Assembly (NCBI RefSeq): GCF_005518135.1 | Contig: NZ_SULI01000002.1 | Span: forward strand, 1-64,000 | DNA length: 64,000 bases | Source: Shimia litoralis | GTDB lineage: Bacteria; Pseudomonadota; Alphaproteobacteria; Rhodobacterales; Rhodobacteraceae | Reading direction: 5' to 3' | Shown: positions 17,686 through 26,396 of the stretch, in pieces | Layout of the letters: the number at the start of each line of letters is the position of its first letter | Numbering within the stretch: position 1 is the stretch's first letter | Position numbers and translations under genes: made by a program | The notes under the pieces: model-generated | The model's database searches: none | What the model was told of the DNA's origin: nothing | The model's input: only the letters and a program-made list of their open reading frames with translations

Positions 17686-18873
17686 ATGGACGGGCGTCAG
17701 GTTGAAATCCAACGACACCATAGCCTTGACGCAATCGGTGCGGAAAACTGGGATGCATGCGCTTGCCCTGAAACGTTTGATGGGGGGCGGGCGTTTGACC
17801 CGTTCACCACCTATCGGTTCCTCAAGGCGATCGAAGACAGTGGCTCGGTCGGGCAAGGCAGTGGCTGGCAGCCCCAATATTTAAGTGCGCACTTGGACGG
17901 GCAAGTGATTGCTGTGGCGCCGTTGTACGCCAAGTCTCACAGTCAGGGCGAGTATGTGTTTGATCACAACTGGGCGCACGCCTACGAGCAAGCTGGTGGT
18001 CGGTATTATCCAAAGCTTCAGATTGCCGTGCCCTTTACGCCTGTGACCGGGCGGCGGATGCTCGTGCGCCCAGGATTCGAGAGTATTGGTCAAAATGCCA
18101 TCACACAGGGCGCGATTCAGATTGGCACACAAAACGAGGTGTCATCGCTTCACCTGACCTTTTGTACAGAAGACGAGGCCGAGGTCGGTCGCAATATGGG
18201 CTTGTTGCATCGCACCGGTCAACAATTCCATTGGGTGAACGACGCATATACCGATTTTGATGATTTTCTGGCGTCTCTTTCCGCGCGAAAGCGCAAAAAT
18301 ATCCGCAAAGAACGGGCGCAGGCGCAGGCGTTTGGTGGTGAAATTGTCTGCCTGACGGGCGCAGATATCCTGCCGCTCCATTGGGATGCAATGTGGCGGT
18401 TCTATCAGGATACGGGGGCTCGAAAGTGGGGTACGCCGTATTTGAGCCGTACATTTTTCGATATTGTTCGTGATGGCCTGAGCGAGGATGTGATGCTGAT
18501 TATTGCCTTGCGAGATGGTGCGCCTGTGGCTGGGGCTATGAACATGATCGGTCGGGATGCGCTTTTTGGCCGGTATTGGGGGTGTGTCGAAAACCATCCC
18601 TGCCTGCATTTTGAACTGTGTTACTATCAAGCGATTGAGTGGGCTATTGCTGAAAACCTGTGCCGAGTCGAAGCGGGCGCGCAGGGTGAACACAAACTTG
18701 CGCGTGGATACCTGCCGGTTGCGACCCATTCGTTGCACTGGATGCGAGATGCGGGGTTTTCTGATGCGGTGGACCGATATCTGGTCGCCGAGCGCGAAGC
18801 CGTTGCCGATGAGATTGAGGTTCTGACGGATTGGGGACCTTTTCGTAAAGATAAGAGAGAGGATCACCAATGA
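17686..18873 (+). CDS. GNAT family N-acetyltransferase (COG3146/DUF482, FemAB-like)
   Basis: The 395-residue protein resembles the COG3146 family of predicted acyltransferases, sometimes called peptidogalycan proteins, with N-terminal segment [20 protein letters not shown], then [15 protein letters not shown] and [20 protein letters not shown]. The acceptor is not known; the fold suggests aminoacyl or acetyl transfer. The ATG at 17686 has GAGGG 5 bases upstream; an in-frame GTG at 17659 lacks one. It overlaps phhB by 4 bases. Confidence 0.85.
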   Translation: MDGRQVEIQRHHSLDAIGAENWDACACPETFDGGRAFDPFTTYRFLKAIEDSGSVGQGSGWQPQYLSAHLDGQVIAVAPLYAKSHSQGEYVFDHNWAHAYEQAGGRYYPKLQIAVPFTPVTGRRMLVRPGFESIGQNAITQGAIQIGTQNEVSSLHLTFCTEDEAEVGRNMGLLHRTGQQFHWVNDAYTDFDDFLASLSARKRKNIRKERAQAQAFGGEIVCLTGADILPLHWDAMWRFYQDTGARKWGTPYLSRTFFDIVRDGLSEDVMLIIALRDGAPVAGAMNMIGRDALFGRYWGCVENHPCLHFELCYYQAIEWAIAENLCRVEAGAQGEHKLARGYLPVATHSLHWMRDAGFSDAVDRYLVAEREAVADEIEVLTDWGPFRKDKREDHQ

Positions 18874-19172
18874 GCGAATTGCTAAGCGACGCCGCACGGG
18901 ATGTGATGTTGAAGCCGTTGATTGACAACGGGTGGGTAATGGTTCCGGACCGTGACGCGATCAGGAAAACCTATGAATTCCCCGGATTTGTAGAGGCTTT
19001 TGGTTGGATGACGCAGGCCGCGATTTGGGCCGAAAAATGGAACCATCATCCAGAGTGGTCCAATGTGTATGGGCGTGTGGATGTCGTATTAACCACGCAT
19101 AGCGTTGGCGGCCTGAGCGCGCTGGATGCCAAGCTGGCCAGAAAATTTGATAGCCTTGAGGGGGCGTCGTAA
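18870..19172 (+). CDS. phhB: Pterin-4a-carbinolamine dehydratase
   Basis: This 100-residue enzyme recycles 4a-hydroxytetrahydrobiopterin formed by aromatic amino-acid hydroxylases. The active-site signature is complete: [20 protein letters not shown] followed by [12 protein letters not shown], with the catalytic His residues. It starts within the previous gene's stop (ATGA). No phenylalanine hydroxylase is beside it, so the partner must be elsewhere, or the protein serves molybdopterin-related or regulatory roles. Confidence 0.93.
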   Translation: MSELLSDAARDVMLKPLIDNGWVMVPDRDAIRKTYEFPGFVEAFGWMTQAAIWAEKWNHHPEWSNVYGRVDVVLTTHSVGGLSALDAKLARKFDSLEGAS

Positions 19173-19181
19173 TCCAATTGA

Positions 19182-19206
19182 AAAGGGGCCAAATGGCCCC
19201 TTTGCT
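19182..19206. terminator. Bidirectional terminator after phhB
   Basis: AAAGGGGCC and GGCCCCTTT form a perfect 9-base stem around AAAT between two convergent genes, with T-rich sequence on both sides (TTTGCTTT on plus; TTTTCAATT on minus). Confidence 0.85.
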
Positions 19207-19232
19207 TTATGGTTTAGGTGACAAACCTGTCG

Positions 19233-19721
19233 TCACAGTGTTTCAAGCAGGGTTTCGCCTGATGTGAAGTTACACACGTGCGTATCTTGTTCTTCCTGAA
19301 GCGTCACGACTACACCATCGTCGATCACAGCAGCAAAGCGCCGCGCCCGATTGACAAAGCCAACGGGTGGGGCCGAGAAATCCAACCCCATGGCCACGGT
19401 CAGACGCCCATCAGGATCAGCCAGCATCTTGATACCAGCGCCTGACGCACCTGACGCCTGATCCCAAGCCTCCATGACCCATGGATCATTGACCGACATG
19501 CAAATGATATCGTCTATGCCTTTGGCGCGAAACGCGTCTGCGGTGCGCATAAAGCTGGGTAAATGCGCCGACGAGCAAAGCGCGGTAAATGCACCCGGCA
19601 CACCGAACAGTACAACCTTGCGGCCTTTGGTAATGGCATCAAGAGACACGGGCTCTGGGCCCTCTGTGCCAAGTTTCATCAACGACCCTTGAGGAAGCTT
19701 TTCTCCAACAGATATTGTCAT
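19233..19721 (-). CDS. Peroxiredoxin (Prx5-type)
   Basis: This thiol peroxidase reduces hydrogen peroxide and organic peroxides. The 162-residue protein has the Prx5 active site VPGAFTALCSSAHLPSF with peroxidatic Cys49 and the PxxxTxxC pattern; the residue before Leu is Ala where Pro is usual. A Cys near the C-terminus (HVCNFTSGETLL) could resolve the sulfenate. ATG at 19721 is preferred; an in-frame GTG 4 codons upstream is also possible, neither having a clear ribosome site. It is divergent from the FAD reductase. Confidence 0.88.
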   Translation of the reverse strand: MTISVGEKLPQGSLMKLGTEGPEPVSLDAITKGRKVVLFGVPGAFTALCSSAHLPSFMRTADAFRAKGIDDIICMSVNDPWVMEAWDQASGASGAGIKMLADPDGRLTVAMGLDFSAPPVGFVNRARRFAAVIDDGVVVTLQEEQDTHVCNFTSGETLLETL

Positions 19722-19809
19722 GTGTTTCGTCACTTTTGTTGCGTTTCCGATAAATGGAGATATAGGCTTCGCAGAGTATTACAAATCACATTTTTGGCAG
19801 GAGACTGGT

Positions 19810-21018
19810 ATGACCCATGTTGTAGTGATCGGAGCGGGGCAAGCTGGGTCTTCATTGGTTGCGAAATTGCGCAATGACGGATTCGATGGTCGTATCACCT
19901 TGATCGGTTCGGAATCTGTACCACCCTATCAGAGACCGCCGTTATCAAAGAAATATCTCTTGGGTGAAATGGCTCTTGAGCGCTTGTATCTACGGCCTGC
20001 AAGCTTTTACGCCGATCACGATATCGATTTGCGGTTGAATACGCTGGTGACCGATATTGATGCCGCAGGGCAAACTGTTTCGACACAAAACGGTGACGTC
20101 GCGTATGACGAGCTGGTGTTTGCCACGGGGTCTACACCTCATCGTCTTCCGGCAAAGATCGGCGGAGCGCTTGGGGGTGTTTATGTTGTTCGCGATCTAA
20201 ACGATGTTGATGCGATGTCGCCAGAGTTTGAACAGGGCAAACGGGTCTTGATCGTCGGCGGCGGATATATTGGACTAGAAGCTGCGGCTGTTGCGGCATC
20301 GCGTGGGTTAAAGGTCACCTTGGTCGAAATGGCCGATAGAATTCTTCAGCGCGTCGCTGCGCCGGAAACCAGCACCTATTTTCGGAACCTGCATACAGGG
20401 CATGGCGTCGATATCCGAGAGGGGGTCGGTCTGAGCGAGTTGTGCGGCGAGGGCCGAGTCACAGGCGCGCGGTTTAGCGATGGCTCTGAGCTGGATGTGG
20501 ATTTTGTGATTGTCGGGGTTGGTGTTGCTCCTTCTGCTGGCCTTGCGGAAACGATTGGCGTTGAGATCGAAAACGGTATCAAAACGGATGCCTGTGGGTG
20601 CACCTCTGTGCCGCATGTGTGGGCGGCGGGGGATTGTGCGTCGTTTCCATATCGGGGCCAGCAAGTCCGGCTCGAGAGCGTGCCCAATGCCATCGATCAA
20701 GCCGAAGTGGTGGCGCAGAATATTATGGGAGCAGATATCGAATATGTCGCCAAGCCTTGGTTTTGGTCGGATCAATTCGACATCAAGTTACAGATTGCGG
20801 GTTTGAATGCCGGCTATGATCGCGTGGTCGAACGTGCTGGAGACGGCCCTTCGGTGTCATTCTGGTATTACCAAGGCGATACGCTATTGGCGGTGGATGC
20901 GATGAACGCCCCCCGCGACTACATGATCGGTAAGCGGTTGATCGAAAGCGGTAAATCCCCTGCGCCTAGTTTGATTCAAGATCCTGAAACTGACATGAAG
21001 GCGTTGATGAAGCTGTGA
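19810..21018 (+). CDS. FAD-dependent oxidoreductase, ferredoxin (rhodocoxin-type) reductase family
   Basis: The 402-residue flavoprotein resembles NAD(P)H-dependent ferredoxin/rubredoxin reductases of the putidaredoxin-reductase group. It has an N-terminal FAD site VVVIGAGQAGSSL, the family run SVPPYQRPPLSKKYLLGE, an NAD(P)H site VLIVGGGYIGLEAAAVAA, and the second FAD motif HVWAAGDCASF. The ATG at 19810 has AGGAG 6 bases upstream. No ferredoxin or P450 gene adjoins, so the partner is unknown. Its stop overlaps the rsmD start. Confidence 0.9.
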   Translation: MTHVVVIGAGQAGSSLVAKLRNDGFDGRITLIGSESVPPYQRPPLSKKYLLGEMALERLYLRPASFYADHDIDLRLNTLVTDIDAAGQTVSTQNGDVAYDELVFATGSTPHRLPAKIGGALGGVYVVRDLNDVDAMSPEFEQGKRVLIVGGGYIGLEAAAVAASRGLKVTLVEMADRILQRVAAPETSTYFRNLHTGHGVDIREGVGLSELCGEGRVTGARFSDGSELDVDFVIVGVGVAPSAGLAETIGVEIENGIKTDACGCTSVPHVWAAGDCASFPYRGQQVRLESVPNAIDQAEVVAQNIMGADIEYVAKPWFWSDQFDIKLQIAGLNAGYDRVVERAGDGPSVSFWYYQGDTLLAVDAMNAPRDYMIGKRLIESGKSPAPSLIQDPETDMKALMKL

Positions 21019-21584
21019 GAATTATCGCTGGCAAGTTCCGTGGTACAGCCCTTGCAAACGTAGGCAAGGGGGATGCAGGTGCGCATTTGCGCCCAACAAC
21101 AGATCGTGTGCGCGAAAGCCTTTTTAATGTCTTGATGGGCGGAAAATATGGTGACCCCATCACCAATTTGCGGGTTCTTGATCTTTTTGCTGGCACGGGT
21201 GCGCTGGGCCTCGAGGCGCTTTCGCGCGGTGCAGATCAAGTGACATTTGTGGACGATGGCCGTAAATCCGTCAGTCTTATTCGCGAAAATATCCGCCTGA
21301 CCAAAAGCCAAGCCGACACGCGTATCCTGACCCGAGATGCCACGCGTTTGCCAACCCATGACGCAGACAAGTTTGACCTTGTTTTTCTTGATCCCCCATA
21401 TGGAAAAGGGTTGGGGTTGCGTGCGCTAGATGCCGCTGTGTCTGGCGGGTGGATCGCAAAAAATGCGTTGATCGTCTGGGAAGAAAACACAGCCCAGACC
21501 GCACCCCAAGGATTTGCCGTGCTCGATAGCCGCAAATATGGGGACACCCATGTCACATTTCTGGAGCCCGATGAGAGTTTCTAG
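21015..21584 (+). CDS. rsmD: 16S rRNA (guanine(966)-N(2))-methyltransferase RsmD
   Basis: RsmD methylates G966 of 16S rRNA in the small ribosomal subunit. The 189-residue protein begins MRIIAGKFRGTAL, has RPTTDRVRESLFNVL, the AdoMet-binding VLDLFAGTGALGLEALSRGA and the catalytic LDPPYGKGL. The start is GTG, overlapping the upstream TGA. It is family length. Confidence 0.95.
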   Translation: MRIIAGKFRGTALANVGKGDAGAHLRPTTDRVRESLFNVLMGGKYGDPITNLRVLDLFAGTGALGLEALSRGADQVTFVDDGRKSVSLIRENIRLTKSQADTRILTRDATRLPTHDADKFDLVFLDPPYGKGLGLRALDAAVSGGWIAKNALIVWEENTAQTAPQGFAVLDSRKYGDTHVTFLEPDESF

Positions 21585-21617
21585 GAAGCTCTGTGTTAGG
21601 GGGCGATTTGACGGGGC

Positions 21618-22424
21618 CTAGCTATATGTCGGGTGAAATTTTCCAGCAGGAGACAGCGTAAAGATTTCGGCACCGTCGGCTTTGATACCGATTGAATGCT
21701 CGAATTGTGCGCTCAGTGATTTGTCACGCGTGACCGCTGTCCAGTCATCTGCCAAGACCTTGGTTTCGGGGCGCCCAAGATTCACCATCGGTTCAATTGT
21801 AAAGAACATGCCCTCTTCAAGGCGAGGTCCCGTGCCGGGGCGGCCATAATGCAGCACATTGGGTGGTGCGTGAAATACCCGACCCAGACCGTGGCCGCAG
21901 AAATCGCGCACGACGCTCATCCGATGGCCTTCAACATAGGATTGGATGGCATGACCAATATCGCCGAAGGTGTTGCCAGGTTTTGCGGCCTCAATGCCCA
22001 GCATCAAAGCGTCATGGGTGATTTGAATCAGACGTTCTGCTTTGCGGTTCAGCTTGCCCGCGACATACATTCGGCTGGTGTCGCCAAACCAGCCATCCAC
22101 AATCACGGTGACATCAATATTCAGGATATCCCCGTCTTTGAGTTTTTTGTCGCTGGGAATGCCATGACACACCACATGGTTGATCGAAATACAGCTGGCG
22201 TGCTGGTATCCACGATACCCGATGGTGGCGGATTTGGCACCTGCGGCGTCGACTTTTTCTTCTATCAATCGGTCCAGCTCTGCGGTGGTCTGGCCTGGAA
22301 ACACATGTTCTGCAATTTCGTCCAAGATACGGGCGGCCAAGGCTCCTGCCACGTGCATGCCTGCGAAATCAACGTCCTGATACAGACGAATTCCATCACG
22401 GGTTTGAGTGCCTTTGCCGATCAT
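21618..22424 (-). CDS. map: Type I methionine aminopeptidase
   Basis: This dinuclear metalloenzyme removes the initiator Met from nascent proteins. The 268-residue product shows NHVVCHGIPSDKKLKDGDI, LNIDVTVIVDGWFGDTSRMY with the two Asp ligands, FCGHGLGRVFHAPPNV with the His ligand, and EEGMFFTIEPMVN plus QFEHSIGI with the Glu ligands. No zinc-finger extension is present. The ATG has GGAG 8 bases upstream. The 150 bases between it and sfsA hold only its promoter region. Confidence 0.96.
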   Translation of the reverse strand: MIGKGTQTRDGIRLYQDVDFAGMHVAGALAARILDEIAEHVFPGQTTAELDRLIEEKVDAAGAKSATIGYRGYQHASCISINHVVCHGIPSDKKLKDGDILNIDVTVIVDGWFGDTSRMYVAGKLNRKAERLIQITHDALMLGIEAAKPGNTFGDIGHAIQSYVEGHRMSVVRDFCGHGLGRVFHAPPNVLHYGRPGTGPRLEEGMFFTIEPMVNLGRPETKVLADDWTAVTRDKSLSAQFEHSIGIKADGAEIFTLSPAGKFHPTYS

Positions 22425-22574
22425 GAGGTATGCTCCGATTGATGTGCTTGCCTCTACTTATGACTCTTTTTTGTCAGAGACCAGAGGTGTAAAGCCGCGT
22501 ATTTCGCATGCGGGGCATGGCAACGACACGCCATGCGAATTTGTGGGCAAGAATTCCGAGTACACTTTGTGCCC

Positions 22575-23282
22575 TCAGGTGCGCGCAAACGGCAAGCGTT
22601 GGGCAATATCGATTCCAGACGGGGTGATGTTACACCCATAAGCGATGACCTCGACACCTGCCTTAACTGCAGCGTCGAAAGCCTGAGCGTATTTCGGGTC
22701 AATATCCTGTGCCAGCGTCACCTTTTGTGCGTCGGTCCGCTGAACCAGATAAAGCATCATGGCGCGATGACCTTGGGATATCATGAGTTCGAGGTCGCGC
22801 AGATGTTTGGCGCCACGCGCGGTCACGCTGTCGGGAAATTCAGCAAGTCCAGCGTTGCGCGAAAGGGTGACGCTTTTGACTTCTAGGTACAAATCAGGTG
22901 TGCCATCGGCGCTTAACAAAAAATCAATTCTACTGTTTTGCGCGTATTTGACCTCGGGGCGCACGCCCGTATACGCCGCCAACTCTGGAATTTCGTTGTT
23001 TTGTAGAGCAGATTTCAGGGCGCGGTTGGGGATGGATGTGTCGACACCCGTAAAATGCCCATCGGGATGTTCTACAAGGCGCCAGCCATAATCGAGCTTT
23101 TTCTTGGGATCATCATTTGGCTCCAGCCAAATTTTGCATCCTGGGTCGGCCAAGCCCATCATGCTTCCTGGATTGGCGCAATGCGCAGTGATCTCGCGGC
23201 CATCCGCGAGGCGCGCATCGGCCAAGAAGCGTTTGTAGCGGCGGATTAGCACGGCAGAAACAAGAGGGGTTTGAAAGCGCAT
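22575..23282 (-). CDS. sfsA: Sugar fermentation stimulation protein SfsA
   Basis: The 235-residue protein matches SfsA throughout: an N-terminal OB-like part with RYKRFLADARL and TAHCANPGSMMGL, and a C-terminal nuclease-like fold with RIDFLL, DLYLEVKSVTL and FPDSVTARGAKHLRDL. Those acidic residues resemble a PD-(D/E)xK site, though the cellular role, first seen as maltose metabolism in E. coli, is unclear. It is divergent from the CinA-like gene with a 46-base gap. Confidence 0.94.
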   Translation of the reverse strand: MRFQTPLVSAVLIRRYKRFLADARLADGREITAHCANPGSMMGLADPGCKIWLEPNDDPKKKLDYGWRLVEHPDGHFTGVDTSIPNRALKSALQNNEIPELAAYTGVRPEVKYAQNSRIDFLLSADGTPDLYLEVKSVTLSRNAGLAEFPDSVTARGAKHLRDLELMISQGHRAMMLYLVQRTDAQKVTLAQDIDPKYAQAFDAAVKAGVEVIAYGCNITPSGIDIAQRLPFART

Positions 23283-23328
23283 GCCTCAGGCCTATACCTG
23301 CAAGAACCCGCTGACAAGGAGACCCGCA

Positions 23329-24048
23329 ATGTCTAACCCAACTGCTGCGATGTTAGTGATCGGAGACGAGATCCTGTCGGGACGCACGCGCGATGCGAAT
23401 ATGTACTTTTTGGCGGGCGAGTTGACCAAAGTTGGCATCGATCTGAAAGAGGTGCGTGTCGTGAGCGATGATGCGCCGGCCATTGTCGGCGCGGTCCAAA
23501 GCCTGTCTGCCGCCTTTGACAGTGTCTTTACCAGCGGGGGTATCGGCCCGACACATGATGATATCACCGCAGACTGCATTGCTCAGGCTTTTGGTAAGGC
23601 CATAGATGTGCGTGATGATGCGCGTGCACTTCTTGCGGCGCATTATGCGAACTCGGGGCAGGAATTGAACGAAGCCAGATTGCGCATGGCGCGCATTCCT
23701 GACACGGCGGCACTGATTGATAATCCTGTGTCGATAGCGCCCGGGTTTTCGATAGAGAATGTGTATGTCATGGCGGGTGTCCCCTCGGTTTTTCAGGCGA
23801 TGGTCGCGAGTGTTCTTCCGACATTGACAGGCGGGGCCCCATTGCTGTCGCAGGCGTTGCGGGTGCATCGCGGAGAAGGCGATATCGCCGGACCTTTGGC
23901 CAAATTGGCGGAGGAGTTTAGCGATCTTTCTATTGGGTCGTATCCATTTCAAAAAGACGGGGCATATGGCGCCAACATTGTGGTGCGCGGTACGCAAGGC
24001 GCGCGCATAGATGCCGTTATGTCCAAACTATCGGAGTTGTTCTCGTGA
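23329..24048 (+). CDS. Competence/damage-inducible CinA-like molybdopterin-binding protein
   Basis: The 239-residue product is the MoaB/Mog-like (COG1058) domain alone, without the CinA C-terminal nicotinamide-nucleotide amidase domain. It begins MLVIGDEILSGRTRDANMYF-like after a short leader and contains FTSGGIGPTHDDITADCIAQ. The function of the stand-alone domain is unsettled; ADP-ribose pyrophosphatase activity is known for some CinA domains. AAGGAG lies 8 bases before ATG 23329. It overlaps the next gene by 4 bases. Confidence 0.88.
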   Translation: MSNPTAAMLVIGDEILSGRTRDANMYFLAGELTKVGIDLKEVRVVSDDAPAIVGAVQSLSAAFDSVFTSGGIGPTHDDITADCIAQAFGKAIDVRDDARALLAAHYANSGQELNEARLRMARIPDTAALIDNPVSIAPGFSIENVYVMAGVPSVFQAMVASVLPTLTGGAPLLSQALRVHRGEGDIAGPLAKLAEEFSDLSIGSYPFQKDGAYGANIVVRGTQGARIDAVMSKLSELFS

Positions 24049-24776
24049 GTTTACCTGATGCAAAAGCGCTGTACGCCACAATTGAAGCCACTTGGCCCGC
24101 CGCATCCGTTTCCGAGCTAGGGCCATTTACAATTCGCGACGGTCAGGGTGGCGGCAAGCGCGTGTCTGCCGCGACGTGCAACGGGCCGTATTCTACGGAT
24201 GCGATTGAAGCGGCCGAAGACGCAATGCGCATTTTGGGCCAAACGCCGATGTTCCAAATTCGAGAGGGTGACGAGGCCTTGGATGCCGATCTGGCAAAAC
24301 GCGGATATGATATTATTGATCCCGTCACCATGTATGCCGCCGATGTGCAGGATATCGCGACCGAACTGCCCCCACGCACCGCGGCGATCCAAGCGTGGGA
24401 ACCCCTCCATATTATGCGCGAAATCTGGTTGGCAGGTGGCATTGGTCCAGAACGTGTTGACGTGATGATGCGCGCCAGTTCCCCGAAAACCGGGTTTGTG
24501 TCGCGTTGGCAGGATAAACCCGCAGGTGCCAGCTTTGCGGCGATACATGATGGCATCGCGATGGTGCACGCGATCGAAATTGTACCGTTTCAGCGCCGAT
24601 TGGGTGTTGCCCGTTGGTTGATGCGCCGTGCTGCCTATTGGACGATTGCGAATGGTGGGCACACATTGGCAGTGATATGCACGACAGAGAACATTGGCGC
24701 AAATGCGCTCTATGCTTCCCTCGGGATGACTGTTGTGGGACAGTATCATTATCGCATTTTGCCTGAGACAACTTAA
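24045..24776 (+). CDS. GNAT family N-acetyltransferase
   Basis: The 243-residue protein has a C-terminal GNAT core: VHAIEIVPFQRRLGVARWLM is motif A for acetyl-CoA binding, and TENIGANALYASLGMTVVGQYHYR is the usual ending. The N-terminal half (PFTIRDGQGGGKRVSAATCNG) is family specific. The substrate is unknown. The start GTG overlaps the upstream stop, indicating coupled translation with the CinA-like gene. Confidence 0.85.
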   Translation: MSLPDAKALYATIEATWPAASVSELGPFTIRDGQGGGKRVSAATCNGPYSTDAIEAAEDAMRILGQTPMFQIREGDEALDADLAKRGYDIIDPVTMYAADVQDIATELPPRTAAIQAWEPLHIMREIWLAGGIGPERVDVMMRASSPKTGFVSRWQDKPAGASFAAIHDGIAMVHAIEIVPFQRRLGVARWLMRRAAYWTIANGGHTLAVICTTENIGANALYASLGMTVVGQYHYRILPETT

Positions 24777-24787
24777 GGACCATTGCA

Positions 24788-25360
24788 ATGAGCGCCTCTG
24801 ATATGCCCACGGCTCTTGATCTGCCGATGATGGATCCGTTGCCTGAAGAAACGCAAAGATACTTTGATATCTGCGTCGAGAAACTGGGAATGGTGCCAAA
24901 TGTGCTTCGGGCATACGCATTTGATGTGGAAAAGTTGAATGGTTTCACGGCGCTGTATAACGATCTGATGTTGGGAGACAGCGGGCTTTCCAAGCTTGAG
25001 CGCGAGATGATTGCGGTCGTTGTGTCGTCGATTAACAAGTGCTTTTATTGCCTTGTGGCACATGGAGCAGCCGTGCGCGCACTGTCGGGGAATCCGATGC
25101 TTGGCGAACAGCTTGTGATGAATTATCGCGTGGCAGACTTGGATGCTCGGCAACGCGCCATGCTTGATTTCGCCGAAAAGATGACGCTGGCATCTTACAC
25201 AATCGAAGAGCAGGACCGTCAAAGTCTGCGCGACGTCGGATTCAGTGACCGTGATATCTGGGATATCGCGAACGTCACAGGCTTTTATAACATGAGCAAC
25301 CGCGTGGCTTCGGCAACGCGCATGAAGCCCAATGACGAGTATCACGCTCAAAATAGATGA
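24788..25360 (+). CDS. Peroxidase-related enzyme of the carboxymuconolactone decarboxylase (AhpD-like) family
   Basis: The 190-residue protein has the CMD/AhpD-like redox motif INKCFYCLVAHGAAVRAL, with two Cys and a following His that in AhpD relay electrons. Other family cues are LSKLEREMIAVVVSS and GFSDRDIWDIANVTGFYNMSNR. It is likely a cytoplasmic alkylhydroperoxidase-like protein, though the substrate is unproven. It sits 11 bases after the GNAT gene and its stop overlaps the ompA-family start. Confidence 0.9.
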   Translation: MSASDMPTALDLPMMDPLPEETQRYFDICVEKLGMVPNVLRAYAFDVEKLNGFTALYNDLMLGDSGLSKLEREMIAVVVSSINKCFYCLVAHGAAVRALSGNPMLGEQLVMNYRVADLDARQRAMLDFAEKMTLASYTIEEQDRQSLRDVGFSDRDIWDIANVTGFYNMSNRVASATRMKPNDEYHAQNR

Positions 25361-26307
25361 AATGCGCGATTTCCATATGTCTTGCTGTATTGCCCAACGT
25401 CGCTCTTGCCTTCACGCCCGAGCTGCCAAGCGGTGCATTGCAATTGTCGGCTTATACCTCTGAGGGGTCTCATTACGAGCTTCCGATTGATGTGTTTGAT
25501 GGTGCGCAGTTGCCAACGGCGCGCATCAAAGGGACAGTGTATCGTGATACGTGGCGTATCGAGGAAGGCTTTGTGTCGACGACCGACCTTGTCACCTCTT
25601 TGGAACAGCAGTTGGCACAAGCAGGATATGACATTGTCCTGACCTGCGAATCTGATGCGTGTGGCGGTTTTGATTTTCGTTTCAAAACCGAGATCCTGCC
25701 ACCTCCTGAGATGTTTGTGGATCTGTCGGATTACAGGTTCATATCTGCGCGGCGTGCTGGTGTGAATGGGCCCGAAGCCGTCGGCGTGATGGTCAGCCAA
25801 ACAGCGATTGCAGGCATGGTTCAGGTTATACAAGTAGCGCCGCGTGCGCCCTCGCAAGAGGTGCTGGCAAAACCGCCGGAAGAGGGCGACGTGCGCCCGA
25901 ACCTACGTCCAGATACAGACATTGGAGCGACTAACCTCATTTCTCGGTTATCTGAATCCGGTCATGTCGTGCTGGCTGACTTGAGTTTTGAAACCGGGTC
26001 TTCGCGCCTTGCAAAAGGGCCATTTGAGACGCTCAAAACGTTATCCGAATTTCTTGTGTCGAACCCGGATATTCGCGTCGTGTTGGTAGGGCATACGGAC
26101 AACTCTGGCGATCTTGATAAGAATATCGAACTGTCCAAAAAACGCGCCGAGTCGGTCCAGACACGCCTAAGCGATACCTACGGCGTGCCGATTGCACAAA
26201 TTCAAGCGCGTGGGGTGGGATATCTCGCACCCTTGGGCAGCAATGCCGACCCTGCAGGGCGAGACGCCAATCGTCGCGTCGAAGTTGTCTTGTTGGCTGC
26301 GCCCTAG
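25357..26307 (+). CDS. OmpA family cell-envelope protein
   Basis: The 316-residue protein has a short signal peptide (residues 1-18, ending NVALA) and an N-terminal region of about 130 residues with two Cys (LTCESDACGGF) that may form a disulfide. A linker precedes a C-terminal OmpA peptidoglycan-binding domain: FETGSSRLAKGPFETLKTLS, RVVLVGHTDNSGDLDKNIEL and SKKRAESVQTRL, ending NRRVEVVL. It probably anchors the envelope to peptidoglycan. It is translationally coupled (ATGA) to the CMD gene. Confidence 0.9.
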   Translation: MKCAISICLAVLPNVALAFTPELPSGALQLSAYTSEGSHYELPIDVFDGAQLPTARIKGTVYRDTWRIEEGFVSTTDLVTSLEQQLAQAGYDIVLTCESDACGGFDFRFKTEILPPPEMFVDLSDYRFISARRAGVNGPEAVGVMVSQTAIAGMVQVIQVAPRAPSQEVLAKPPEEGDVRPNLRPDTDIGATNLISRLSESGHVVLADLSFETGSSRLAKGPFETLKTLSEFLVSNPDIRVVLVGHTDNSGDLDKNIELSKKRAESVQTRLSDTYGVPIAQIQARGVGYLAPLGSNADPAGRDANRRVEVVLLAAP

Positions 26308-26314
26308 AAGCGGC

Positions 26315-26345
26315 AAAAAGAAAACCCGGACTTTTGGGGTCCGGG
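26315..26345 (-). terminator. Terminator after the LysR gene
   Basis: CCCGGAC (26325-26331) and GTCCGGG (26339-26345) form a perfect 7-base stem. On the minus strand it is followed by TTTTCTTTTTG. It lies between two convergent genes and could stop both. Confidence 0.8.
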
Positions 26346-26396
26346 CAAAGGTGCTTTCCGAATTCTAGAGAAAGCCAAGGGAAGTCTGGGTGTGTT

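Noticed and set aside
22575-22886. Plus-strand frames around the end of sfsA
   Set aside because: They overlap conserved sfsA sequence on the other strand and lack family features.
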